Both the position numbers and the translations under genes were made by a program. Positions 7,925 to 16,795 of a stretch of 64,000 bases of DNA are shown one piece after another. Origin of the DNA: JACRCT01 sp036504155 (GTDB taxonomy: Bacteria; Myxococcota; Myxococcia; Myxococcales; UBA5297); the NCBI GenBank assembly GCA_036504155.1, contig DASXVQ010000230.1:62001-126000 (forward strand). Reading direction: 5' to 3'. The notes under the pieces are model-generated. The model worked only from the letters and a program-made list of their open reading frames with translations. It ran no database searches and was not told where the DNA came from. Numbering within the stretch: position 1 is the first letter of the stretch; every line of letters starts with the position of its first letter.

Positions 7925-8893
7925 ATGCGCGCGGTCATCACCGGGGCAGGTGGTTTCGTGGGGGCGACGCTCGCCCGCAGGCTCTGTTCGTTGGGGACCC
8001 CGCCGCGCTGCCTGCTGCTGCCCACCGACGACGCCTCCCCGCTGTCCGGGCTGCCGGTGGAGATCGTCCGCGCCGACGTGACGCGCGGCGAGGGGCTCGA
8101 GAAGATCCTCGAGGGCTTCGACGCGGTGGTGCACCTGGCCGGCATCCGCCGGGCGCCGGAGCGCGAGGCCTTCTTCCGGGTCAACGCCGAGGGGACGCGC
8201 TCGGTGTGCGAGGCCATCGTCCGCGCCGGCGGCAAGGCTCGCCTGGTGCTGGCCGGCTCGATCGCCGCGACCGGCCCCAGCCGCGACAAGCCGGCGGAGG
8301 ACGCCCCCTTCGCCCCGCGCGACTGGTACGGCGAGTCCAAGGCGGAGGCCGAGCGGATCGCCTACTCGTTCGCGGATCGCCTGCCGGTGACGGTGGCGCG
8401 CCCCTCGCGGATCCTCGGGCCGGGAGACCGCGAGAACCTCTTCTTCTTCAAGCTCGTGGACAAGGGCGTGAAGGTCTCGCTGGGCGAGCCCAAGCCGGTC
8501 TTCTCGTTCATCGACGTCGAGGACATCGTCGACGCGCTCCTGCTGCTGTGCGAGCGCCCCGAGGCCGTGGGCCAGTCCTTCTTCCTCTCGCACGAGACCG
8601 CGACGATGGAGGAGCTGCAGGACCTGGTCGCCACGGCGCTGGGGAAGAAGCCGCTGTCCCTGAAGATCCCGCGGCCGATCTTCCAGGCCCTCTCCAGCGC
8701 GGCGGACCTCGTGTCCCGCGCGACGGGCAAGCACCTGCCCATCAACCGCAAGATGGCTCAGCAGCTGCTGGTTTCAGGCTGGACCTGCTCGACGGTGAAG
8801 GCGAGCGAGCGCCTCGGCTTCAAGGCCAAGACCCCCATGGGCGAATCGATCGCCCGGGCCGCGCGCTGGTACCGAGAGAAGGGTTGGCTGTGA
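7925..8893 (+). CDS. NAD(P)-dependent epimerase/dehydratase (extended SDR)
   Basis: This is a 322-residue Rossmann-fold enzyme of the extended short-chain dehydrogenase family. The nucleotide-binding motif TGAGGFVG is at residues 6-13, Asp51 is in the position that usually contacts adenine, a Ser is at about 112, and the catalytic pair Y135-x3-K139 lies in WYGESK. A family-typical PSRILGPGDR stretch follows at about 160. The substrate, probably a nucleotide-sugar or other small alcohol, cannot be read from the sequence. GGAGGAAGG precedes the ATG by 5-8 nt. It follows the metK terminator and is convergent with the lipoprotein gene at 8924, so it is probably transcribed alone. Confidence 0.88.
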   Translation: MRAVITGAGGFVGATLARRLCSLGTPPRCLLLPTDDASPLSGLPVEIVRADVTRGEGLEKILEGFDAVVHLAGIRRAPEREAFFRVNAEGTRSVCEAIVRAGGKARLVLAGSIAATGPSRDKPAEDAPFAPRDWYGESKAEAERIAYSFADRLPVTVARPSRILGPGDRENLFFFKLVDKGVKVSLGEPKPVFSFIDVEDIVDALLLLCERPEAVGQSFFLSHETATMEELQDLVATALGKKPLSLKIPRPIFQALSSAADLVSRATGKHLPINRKMAQQLLVSGWTCSTVKASERLGFKAKTPMGESIARAARWYREKGWL

Positions 8894-8923
8894 GCGGCCG
8901 AGAGCCGATGCGACGACCTGCTT

Positions 8924-9337
8924 CTACGGCTGCTTCGCCCAGGTGACGTTGTAGCCGCAGGAGAGCGCGCCGACCTTGTAGAAGCAGTTGCCGACGGCGC
9001 CGGTGGCGCTGGTGACGTCGACGTAGCGGCAGTCGAGCTCGTAGGCGGGGCAGAGCTCCTGGAAGCGCAGGGAGCACGTGTCCTGGAGCGCGCTGTTCTG
9101 AGCGGGCACGAACACCACCGTCGACTCGGTGCAGCCGCAGTTCTCCTCGCACTTGCTGGGCAGCTCGATGGTCTTGGTCTCCAGCGCCGGGCACTTCACC
9201 GTGTCGCCGCTGGACAGGGAGAAGCTCACCTTCCACTTTCCAGGCTCGCCGGCCTTGGTGCAGTCGTCCTTGGAGACCGGGCCGCTGCAGGAGGCAAGGG
9301 CGAAGGCGGCGACGAGGAGGGCGAGGGAACGAAACAT
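8924..9337 (-). CDS. Small Cys-rich lipoprotein
   Basis: This 137-residue protein has a lipoprotein signal (MFRSLALLVAAFALASC, lipid-anchored Cys17). The mature part is about 120 residues with around ten Cys (for example CEENCGC), so it is probably disulphide-bonded at the cell surface or in the periplasm. I do not recognise the fold. GGAG lies 8 nt before the ATG, deciding this start although the frame remains open upstream. The gene is downstream of the outer-membrane-type gene at 9517-10443, with 179 bp between them that include a G-quadruplex-type run. Confidence 0.75.
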   Translation of the reverse strand: MFRSLALLVAAFALASCSGPVSKDDCTKAGEPGKWKVSFSLSSGDTVKCPALETKTIELPSKCEENCGCTESTVVFVPAQNSALQDTCSLRFQELCPAYELDCRYVDVTSATGAVGNCFYKVGALSCGYNVTWAKQP

Positions 9338-9447
9338 GATGGGCTCCAGGGGGGCGGAAGTTTGCGCGTTCGCGCAGGGAAAAAGTTGCCGAATCCTGAC
9401 AGCGAGCACGCCCGTGCACAAGCGGCGTGATTGTACGGCAGGCGGCC

Positions 9448-9467
9448 GGGCGGGCGGGCGGGTGGGG
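9448..9467 (+). other. G-quadruplex-type run upstream of a lipoprotein gene
   Basis: Five G-runs of three or four, each separated by a single base (three C, then one T), fill these 20 bases. This is the strongest class of intrastrand G-quadruplex sequence. It is on the plus strand, which is the template strand of the lipoprotein gene starting at 9337, about 110 bp upstream of that start. Confidence 0.5.
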
Positions 9468-9516
9468 CGGCTTCTGGCCCGGCGCGCCCTGGGGTTCTCC
9501 GCGCCCGCTGCGCGAC

Positions 9517-10443
9517 CTACTTCTCCGGCGTCCCGAAGTGGAAGGCGAGGTAGCCGGTGCAGGAGAAGAACCGGCCGCCGCTGCCCTCGGGCAAGGGGAT
9601 GGTCATCCCCGGAGAGGCCCGGTTGTCGTAGTCGATGATGTACTCGTTGAAGGCCGGGAAGTACCAGGTGGCGCGCACGCCGATGGAGACCCACTGCGCG
9701 GGATAGCCCTCGGTGCCCAGGCCGACCGAGCCGACCAGGCCCTGCATCGCGCGGTGCTTGCCGACGAGGCCGAAGCCGGCGCCGCCTTCGACGAAGAGGT
9801 CGTAGTACTTCTGGCCCGACTTCTCTCGGACGTGGTCGGGCACCAGCGCGAAGATCATTGAGAGAGGGTGCCAGCCGACCTCGCCGCCGATGTAGCCGCC
9901 GCCGCCGCGCTCCTTGGTGAAGACGTCCCAGCCGGTGCCCGTGAAATTGAAGCCGATGTGGGCGTGGCCCAGGATGTCGTAGCCGCCGCGCAGCCCCGCG
10001 GCCGCGCCGTTCTGGAGGGAGGCGTCGAACATCCAGTTGGTGTCCTCGGCCGGGTTGGCCTGGGCGACCTGGCCGGCGACCTTGCCGCGGTTGAGCGACC
10101 ACCAGTTGTAGCCGCCGCTCAGGGTCAGGTAGGCGCCGGCGTGGCCCACGGTGCGGCTGGGCGCCGGTGGCGGAGGAGGGGCGACGGGCTCCGCCTTCTT
10201 GGCCTCCTCGGGACCGGAGAGGTCGGCGGGGGCGGCCTCGATCTGCCTGGTCTCTGCCTTCGGCTCGGCCGCCGGCTGCGAGGCCGCCGCGTCCTCTGGC
10301 TCGGGCTCGGCCTCGGCCTTCTTCTCGGGGGCCTTCTTCCCCTTCTTCTTGGCGTCGGCCTTGGAATCGGCAGCGAGCGCGACGGAAGGAGCGGCGAGGG
10401 AGAGGCAGAGCAGCGCGAGGAGCGGGAGCGAGCGGCGCATCAT
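9517..10443 (-). CDS. Outer-membrane-type beta-barrel protein with charged linker
   Basis: This 308-residue exported protein has a signal peptide (MMRRSLPLLALLCLSLAAPS, cleavage near VALAA), then a linker of about 80 residues made of Lys, Glu, Ala and Pro, then a Gly- and aromatic-rich domain that looks like an 8- to 10-strand barrel (AYLTLSGGYNWWSLN, HIGFNFTGTGWDVF, VSIGVRATWYFPAF, ending GYLAFHFG). The alternating hydrophobic strands and the terminal aromatic strand suit an outer-membrane barrel. A GAGG lies 6 nt before the first of two adjacent ATGs. It is downstream of ahcY but separated by a strong hairpin at 10498-10531. No specific family was recognised. Confidence 0.65.
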   Translation of the reverse strand: MMRRSLPLLALLCLSLAAPSVALAADSKADAKKKGKKAPEKKAEAEPEPEDAAASQPAAEPKAETRQIEAAPADLSGPEEAKKAEPVAPPPPPAPSRTVGHAGAYLTLSGGYNWWSLNRGKVAGQVAQANPAEDTNWMFDASLQNGAAAGLRGGYDILGHAHIGFNFTGTGWDVFTKERGGGGYIGGEVGWHPLSMIFALVPDHVREKSGQKYYDLFVEGGAGFGLVGKHRAMQGLVGSVGLGTEGYPAQWVSIGVRATWYFPAFNEYIIDYDNRASPGMTIPLPEGSGGRFFSCTGYLAFHFGTPEK

Positions 10444-10497
10444 GGCGGGCCTCGGGGGTTCGAAGTCAGCGAGATTAGCTCCAAAGCCCCGCAACGA

Positions 10498-10531
10498 CGA
10501 GGAGGCTCGGGATCGCTCCCGAGCCTCCTCG
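10498..10531 (-). terminator. Hairpin terminator after ahcY
   Basis: A perfect 15-bp stem (10498-10512 with 10517-10531) with a 4-nt TCGC loop lies 47 bp past the ahcY stop. The run after it on the minus strand, TTGCGGGG, is only weakly T-rich, so termination may be partial or Rho-assisted. Confidence 0.6.
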
Positions 10532-10577
10532 GCCAAAGACGGTTGGGAGACCGGCGCGGAGGCCGGTCAGCCCCGGG

Positions 10578-12065
<1,488 letters not shown>

Positions 12066-12099
12066 CGGAGACGTCCTTTCGTGTTTGGGGAACAGCGTT

Positions 12100-13080
12100 C
12101 TATCGACTCGAAGTCTGCGGCGCAGCCCTTCGGCCGGGCTTGGCGGACCGGACCGCGGTGGCGGCGAAGAGCGGCGGGCCCTTGACGTTGGGCGAGGGAG
12201 GCAGCGGCCGGGTGCGCGCCGCCTCGAAGCCCGCCTCGGCGAGCCAGCGCTCGATCTGGGCGGCCTCGAAGCCGAGCCAGACGTGGCCCATCTGAGCGCG
12301 GTACTCGGCGCGGTCGTGCGGCTGCATGTCCATCACCACGAAGCGGCCGCCGGGCTTGAGCACGCGCGCGGCCTCGGCGAGGGCGCGGGCGGGCTCGGGC
12401 AGGTGGTGCAGGACCAGGACGATCAGCGCGGCGTCGAGCGAGGCGTCGTCGAGCGGCAAGGACTCCATCGCCCCGCGCTCCAGGCGCACATTGGTCAGGC
12501 GGGCGGTGCGCTTGCGGGCGGCGGCGAGCATGGCCGCCGAGGTGTCGACGCCGACCACGCCCGCGACGAAGGGCGAGAGCGCCTCGAGCAGGCCGCCGGT
12601 GCCGCAGCCGAGGTCGCCGACGGTCCAGGACTCGTCGAGCAGGCCCGCGAGCAGGGGGATCTCCAGGCCCGGGCCGAACAGCTCGCCGCGCAGCTTGTCC
12701 CACTGCCCGGCGCTGGTGGCGAAGAAGGCCTGGGAGCGGGTCTGGCGGGCGGAGAGGACGCGCTCCAGGCGCTGGTCGTCGGAGCCGGCCTGGCCGTTCT
12801 CGCCGACCTGCTCGCGCAGGAGCGTCCAGAGCCGGCGGGCGGGCTGCGGGCGGTCCTCGTCCATGGCGTAGAGGCGGCTGGTGCCGTCGCGCCGGCAGGC
12901 GGCCCAGCCGCCGTCGGAGAGGACCTTCAGGTGCCGGCTGACCGTGGACTGCGGGAGCTGGAGCACGTCGCACAGCTCCACGACGGAGAGCTCGTGGCGC
13001 TCGAGCAGGCGCAGCGCGCGCACCCGGGTCACGTCCCCCAGGGAGGCCATCCAGCCGAGGATTTCGGGCGCCGCGGCCAT
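12100..13080 (-). CDS. ArsR-type HTH fused to SAM-binding methyltransferase domain (SahR-like regulator)
   Basis: This 326-residue protein has an N-terminal winged helix of ArsR type (residues about 8-75, recognition region LPQSTVSRHLKVLSDGGW) and a C-terminal class I methyltransferase fold (residues about 115-300) with the SAM-binding GDLGCGTGG at 155-163 and PGGRF at about 245. The same architecture is known for SahR, a regulator of SAM-cycle genes in Proteobacteria that senses S-adenosylhomocysteine. Its position 34 bp upstream of ahcY supports that role. The typical ArsR metal-binding Cys cluster is absent from the HTH region. GGAG before the ATG lies at the edge of a palindrome (13088-13109), so the gene could repress itself. 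A true methyltransferase activity is not excluded. Confidence 0.85.
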   Translation of the reverse strand: MAAAPEILGWMASLGDVTRVRALRLLERHELSVVELCDVLQLPQSTVSRHLKVLSDGGWAACRRDGTSRLYAMDEDRPQPARRLWTLLREQVGENGQAGSDDQRLERVLSARQTRSQAFFATSAGQWDKLRGELFGPGLEIPLLAGLLDESWTVGDLGCGTGGLLEALSPFVAGVVGVDTSAAMLAAARKRTARLTNVRLERGAMESLPLDDASLDAALIVLVLHHLPEPARALAEAARVLKPGGRFVVMDMQPHDRAEYRAQMGHVWLGFEAAQIERWLAEAGFEAARTRPLPPSPNVKGPPLFAATAVRSAKPGRRAAPQTSSR

Positions 13081-13087
13081 CGATTAC

Positions 13088-13109
13088 TCCATCCGTTCAG
13101 CCGGATGGA
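13088..13109 (-). promoter_or_regulatory. Palindromic operator candidate for the SahR-like regulator
   Basis: Two perfect 8-bp arms (TCCATCCG at 13088-13095, CGGATGGA at 13102-13109) flank a 6-bp centre. The element lies 8 bp before the start codon of the ArsR-methyltransferase gene and touches its Shine-Dalgarno. Arm length and position suit a dimeric winged-helix repressor; alternatively it folds in the mRNA and masks the ribosome-binding site. Confidence 0.5.
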
Positions 13110-13164
13110 ATGGTGGAGCAGGGCGTCGGCGATGTCAAGCGCGAGCTTGGCGGCTCGGGGCAAA

Positions 13165-13440
13165 GAACCGACCGAACGCTCGCGGGAGCCTTCGGAAGGC
13201 AGCCGCGGAGCGTTCGCAAGGCTCCCCGGGACCGTTCCCAGCGCTGCAAGGGAGCGTTTTTCCAGGCACTTTCGCAGCGTCGCGAACGCTCGCCGGAGGC
13301 TTGCGAAGGCTGTTGGAGAGGGTTCCGAACGCTGCCGGGGAGCGTTTCTTCAGGTACCCCGGGAGCGTTTCGAACGCTCGCCGGAGCCTTTGGAAGGCCC
13401 GCGGCGAGCGAAGCGAAGGCCCCGTGGGACCGGGCCTTCG
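13165..13440. repeat. Cluster of degenerate 28-bp and inverted repeats
   Basis: Three copies of a 28-bp unit that begins CGAACGCTCG and ends GAAGGC start at 13173, 13283 and 13371 and differ at only a few positions. A fourth, shorter CGAACGCT copy is at 13326, and GGAGCGTT, the inverted core, occurs several times between them. The cluster fills the 370-bp gap between the regulator gene and the gene at 13454. I see no coding signal in it. Confidence 0.65.
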
Positions 13441-13453
13441 CTGCAGAGGAGCG

Positions 13454-13903
13454 TTACTTGGGCTCCGGTTCCGTCTTGCGAGGGCCCTTGGCGAAGTAGC
13501 GCAGGACCGGCTCGAAGATCGTGAGCAGCTCCGGGGTGTGCTTGCCCTGCGCCTTGACCTGGTCGTTGACCTTGCGCAGCTGCTCCCAGGCCTCGCCGTC
13601 GAAGAGCAGGTTGGACTGCTTGAGGATGCTGAGCACGACCTCCAGGTTGGCGATGACGCTGTCGATGTCCTCGGCGCGCTTGCCCAAGGTCCGCAGCGAG
13701 TCCGCGGTGACGCCGCGCGGCGGGTCGAACTTCTTGTCCGCGGTCGTGATGCCGTTGGCGGCCTGCTCGCAGGCCAGACCGAGACCGTGCGGCGCCTTGG
13801 GCATCCGGGAGATCTCGACGACGCTCAGGTTGCCGGCCTGGGCCGGTGGCTTCAGGGTGTCGTCGACCACGACGGTGACGTTGCCGTGCTTGACCTCTGC
13901 CAT
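13454..13903 (-). CDS. Unknown soluble protein
   Basis: This 149-residue protein has no signal peptide or membrane segment. It opens with a short beta-like stretch (MAEVKHGNVTVVVDDTLKPP), then a predicted helical bundle (residues about 55-140, with DSVIANLEVVLSILKQSNLL) and a Lys/Glu/Pro-rich tail. GAGGAG precedes the ATG. It is divergent from the MYXO-CTERM-type protein gene at 14116 and backs onto the repeat cluster. I do not recognise a family. Confidence 0.65.
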   Translation of the reverse strand: MAEVKHGNVTVVVDDTLKPPAQAGNLSVVEISRMPKAPHGLGLACEQAANGITTADKKFDPPRGVTADSLRTLGKRAEDIDSVIANLEVVLSILKQSNLLFDGEAWEQLRKVNDQVKAQGKHTPELLTIFEPVLRYFAKGPRKTEPEPK

Positions 13904-13926
13904 TGGATCCTCTCCTCACGTCGACA

Positions 13927-13945
13927 AGGGCGCACCTGGCGCCCT
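13927..13945 (-). other. Short hairpin in the leader of the 13454-13903 gene
   Basis: AGGGCGC (13927-13933) and GCGCCCT (13939-13945) pair around a 5-nt loop, 24 bp upstream of the start at 13903. It could be an operator or leader hairpin; nothing else supports a role. The rest of the divergent gap to 14115 shows no clear motif. Confidence 0.25.
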
Positions 13946-14115
13946 CACCGACCATCTCGTCTGGTTGGACTTCCCCCCTCGGAGCACTGAGGCCGGACTC
14001 GGTGCAACGCGTGCCGGCTCTCGAGGTGGCACGAAGGTATGGCTAACCCACGGTGATGGTCAAATCCCTCCGGTGGTACGTTTGCGCCGCCGGGATGGAT
14101 GGAGAGGAGATTCCC

Positions 14116-14880
14116 ATGCTGCGAAGCCTCGTCGTCTGCGCGCTGGTGTTGCTGGCCGGCGCGCCAGTGCTAGCCGATGGAGGCGCCGGGTTCTGCTTGG
14201 GGCCCACAATCGAGCCGATGGATGGAGCTACCAACGTCGATCCGAGCGTCGTGATCGCCATCCGCACCGGTTGCGACAACACCGAGCCCTGGCTCGAGGG
14301 CCCCGGTGGAGTAGTCGTAGGTTTGGACCTGACGCGATGGGAAGGGTCCAGTTACATGGAAGCTCGTCCCCGCCAGGTGCTCACGCCTGGCATTTGGAAG
14401 GTGCATCTTGGCGTCATTATTTGCTGCGCGCCTACCCAAGACGCCGCGAGTTCGTTCGAGGTCGGAGGCGTCCCCAAGCTCCTTGATGTCTACTTCGATG
14501 TCGGGGCGGGCCAGGGGTTGGACTGCCTGGACGCAATCAAGATCGCCCTGAGTGAGCCGCCCGCCGAGGCGGCGGTCCCCTACCTCGAGGCCAGCCTTGC
14601 TCCGACGGAGGAGACGAGCACGCCCTCGCGCGGCTTCGTGGTCTTGAGCTACCGGCACTTGTCCCCCGGGCAGCGACCAAGGGCCAGCCAGCCGTTCACC
14701 CTGCGCATCCGCAAGGAGCTGCCATTCGTCTCGGGCGCGCGGTTGCCGGAGGACCTCGAGGTCACCTACACGCCGCCTCCGCGGAAGTCCGGCTGTTCCA
14801 CCGCAGGCGGGACCGCGCTTCCGGGGCTGCTGGGCATCCTGGCCTTCCTGCACAGGAGCCGTAGGTGCCTCAGGGGGTGA
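14116..14880 (+). CDS. Secreted protein with Ig-like start and MYXO-CTERM-like anchor
   Basis: This 254-residue exported protein has a signal peptide (MLRSLVVCALVLLAGAPVLA), a domain whose opening (TIEPMDGATNVDP) resembles bacterial Ig-like Big_5 domains, and a C-terminal sorting tail: SGCSTAGG, one hydrophobic helix (LPGLLGILAFL), then RSRR. In Myxococcota such Cys-helix-Arg tails mark surface proteins processed by a dedicated protease. AGGAG lies 7 nt before this ATG, which selects it over an upstream in-frame ATG. The central region (about 90-220) is not recognised. Confidence 0.75.
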   Translation: MLRSLVVCALVLLAGAPVLADGGAGFCLGPTIEPMDGATNVDPSVVIAIRTGCDNTEPWLEGPGGVVVGLDLTRWEGSSYMEARPRQVLTPGIWKVHLGVIICCAPTQDAASSFEVGGVPKLLDVYFDVGAGQGLDCLDAIKIALSEPPAEAAVPYLEASLAPTEETSTPSRGFVVLSYRHLSPGQRPRASQPFTLRIRKELPFVSGARLPEDLEVTYTPPPRKSGCSTAGGTALPGLLGILAFLHRSRRCLRG

Positions 14881-14888
14881 CGGGAATG

Positions 14889-14918
14889 GCGCTCGCTGGC
14901 GAGCGCGGCGTTTGCGCC
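14889..14918. terminator. Paired hairpins between convergent genes
   Basis: A 7-bp stem (14889-14895 with 14900-14906) with a CTGG loop is followed at once by a 4-bp GGCG/CGCC hairpin. They sit 8 bp after the stop at 14880 and before the convergent stop at 15006. No T-tract is present, so the terminator call is tentative. Confidence 0.35.
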
Positions 14919-15005
14919 GGAGCGAGGCCGCCGTGTACAAAACTTGAGGGAGCTACCGGGCCTCGGGCTTAGTCTGACCCGCCGTGCAGGGCTGGGGTGC
15001 GTGCC

Positions 15006-15797
15006 TCAAGGGCGCGATGCGTCGGGCGGAGAGGCGGATTTCGCTTCCTCGATTCCAAGAAGCTGCTTGCACACGGCGGAAAGTCCCGTTGGGTCAAGGG
15101 TGAGAATTCGGCCGCGCTTTCGCCAGCGGCCCGCGGCAACGGTGCAGAGTGGGCCATCCGGAGAATGGCTCCACCTACTTCCGTCGCCGAATAGCAGCGC
15201 CCCGCGGGGCTTGAGGGCGTCGTGCTCTTCGCCCGACTCACTGAGAACGCAGAGGGCCCGTCCAGCGACCAAAGACGGAACGAAGTAGGAACCTTCAGTG
15301 CCGCAGGAGCAACGCGAGTACTTTTTTGGTTCGGCGGTTGGGGTCGCCAAGTCGAGTCGCAAAATCGTGGGTCCTGGCGTCTCCCAGAAGTACAGGTAGC
15401 TGGCCCCGACAGCCACACCGAATCCGCGCCAACCGAGGACCCGCCGGACGCCCAGCCTGGCTCCCGACTTCAGGTCCCAGAGGCGCACCACGCTGGACAG
15501 CCCATCCGCCGACTGGACTTCCACTTTCAGGTCGCCGATGCAGAAGAAGAAGTGGTCCTTCTTCAGCTCGGCCTCTGCGTCGGGCAACGGCGAGAAGAGG
15601 TGAACCGGCGGAGGAGGGAGGTTCTTGCACGGGAACTCCTCCGCGAGCCGGCTGCTCTGGCCAAACTGGATGAGTGCGACATCCTTTTCGATTGGCTCGG
15701 TGGGCGGCGCGGGCGTGCTTCCTGCGTCGCCCTCTGCGGCTAGGGCAAGCGCCGAAAAGCAGGGGAGGAAAAGGAGCAGCAGGGTACGCAAGCGCAT
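15006..15797 (-). CDS. Secreted protein of unknown function
   Basis: This 263-residue protein has a clear signal peptide (MRLRTLLLLFLPCFSALALAAEG). The mature part starts with a Pro/Thr-rich linker and then has alternating short hydrophobic strands (RLWDLKSGARLGVRRVLGWR, YLYFWETPGPTILRLDLATP), suggesting a beta-propeller or beta-sandwich fold. It has five or six Cys. The start is set by the signal peptide. TAGCAT, a plausible -10, ends 10 nt before the ATG, so the mRNA may be almost leaderless. The sequence to 16031 has no gene I can support, apart from an orphan ORF end at 15910. Confidence 0.65.
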   Translation of the reverse strand: MRLRTLLLLFLPCFSALALAAEGDAGSTPAPPTEPIEKDVALIQFGQSSRLAEEFPCKNLPPPPVHLFSPLPDAEAELKKDHFFFCIGDLKVEVQSADGLSSVVRLWDLKSGARLGVRRVLGWRGFGVAVGASYLYFWETPGPTILRLDLATPTAEPKKYSRCSCGTEGSYFVPSLVAGRALCVLSESGEEHDALKPRGALLFGDGSRWSHSPDGPLCTVAAGRWRKRGRILTLDPTGLSAVCKQLLGIEEAKSASPPDASRP

Positions 15798-15909
15798 CAC
15801 ACCGCTGATGCTACCGCGCCGCGCGCCGCGAGCATCAACGTCTGCCGCGTTCGGCCGGGAAGGAGGCCGCCGTGTAGCGTGGCTGGGCCTCCTCCTCAGT
15901 CCGGTGTCG

Positions 15910-15930
15910 TCACGGCGTGATCGGCATCGA
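15910..15930 (-). other. Orphan reading-frame end similar to the one at 18659
   Basis: A minus-strand frame stops here after Met-Pro-Ile-Thr-Pro. The 20 bases 15910-15929 match 18659-18678 with one difference, and both encode the same last five residues and stop in the same frame. Upstream of this copy the frame does not look protein-like, so this may be a remnant or a coincidence. Confidence 0.3.
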
Positions 15931-16031
15931 GGCCGACACCGGGCGCTCGCCATATCCCCGCGGAGCTCGACGTGGCCCCTTGGAAATCCGCCCGCAGGAG
16001 GGATTCGACTTGCTGTTAGGGGGGCCTTGAA

Positions 16032-16649
16032 TTGCACAGCAGGCGGGCTTGGGCCCCGGCGTTGGCGGGCCCAAGGCGCTGCGCCTGGAAACTCCGCAAC
16101 CGCGGCGATGGGAGGGTCGATGGGATCGCGTACGTGGCTTGCCTTGGCGCCTTGGCGATGGGCTGTTCAAGTCTCCCGCTGGCACCGGACGCCGGCGCGC
16201 CTGCGAAGGACGGGGGCGGCGAGCTCGCCGATGCCGGCCCGGAGTCGAATGCAGACGCCGCCGCCCTGACGGGCGATGCAGGCTCGGCCCTCGACGCCGC
16301 GGCAGGGTTTATCGACGCAGGCCTGCCGTACCCCGCGCTGCCCTTCGGCTATGGCGTGGGCGAGACGGTGCAAAACATCGGCATTTTCGGGTTCCCCTCT
16401 GGAGCGTCGACCGCCCCCGAGAACGCCTGGAGGGCCATCTGGACCAAGGCCACGGTCACCGCCTGGCTCGCAGCCTTCCCGGCCCAGGCCGCGGTGGTGG
16501 CCGATTGGAAATCCGAATGGAAGGCCTACTACGGCGCAGTCCCCCAAGGCTTCATCCTGATCGAGCCCCAGACGATGAAGATCCTGGATATTCAAACCGG
16601 ATTTGATCTCACTCGCCTCGACGCTGCGATAGCCCTGCACTTGCCCTAG
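16032..16649 (+). CDS. Lipoprotein with redoxin-like C-terminus lacking the CxxC motif
   Basis: About 205 residues are open, but the true start is uncertain. LGALAMGCSS looks like a lipobox, followed by an Asp/Ala-rich linker of about 50 residues and then a domain opening YGVGETVQNIGIFGF and continuing TVTAWLAAFPAQAAVVADWK and GFILIEPQTMKILDIQTGF. That order resembles thioredoxin-like lipoproteins, but the segment that should hold the WCxxC site is missing between about residues 135 and 150. A Met-Gly-Ser-Arg signal start lies at 16119 in another frame, so a frameshift or a non-canonical start is possible. It may be an inactive or decaying gene. Confidence 0.5.
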   Translation: MHSRRAWAPALAGPRRCAWKLRNRGDGRVDGIAYVACLGALAMGCSSLPLAPDAGAPAKDGGGELADAGPESNADAAALTGDAGSALDAAAGFIDAGLPYPALPFGYGVGETVQNIGIFGFPSGASTAPENAWRAIWTKATVTAWLAAFPAQAAVVADWKSEWKAYYGAVPQGFILIEPQTMKILDIQTGFDLTRLDAAIALHLP

Positions 16650-16795
16650 CCTGCCATCGGTGGCGTGGAGGGTATTCCAGGGCGCGCTTTGCCCATTCAA
16701 CCGACCGACGGGTGGCCGGGGCTCAGTGGGCGTGCATCACCACCGCTCAATGCTCCGCCACCGTGGAACGGCGCGGCCTCTGCTACCGTGCCCCC

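Noticed and set aside
13165..13440. CRISPR array
   Set aside because: Repeat copies are imperfect and irregularly spaced, spacers are not unique, and no cas gene is present.
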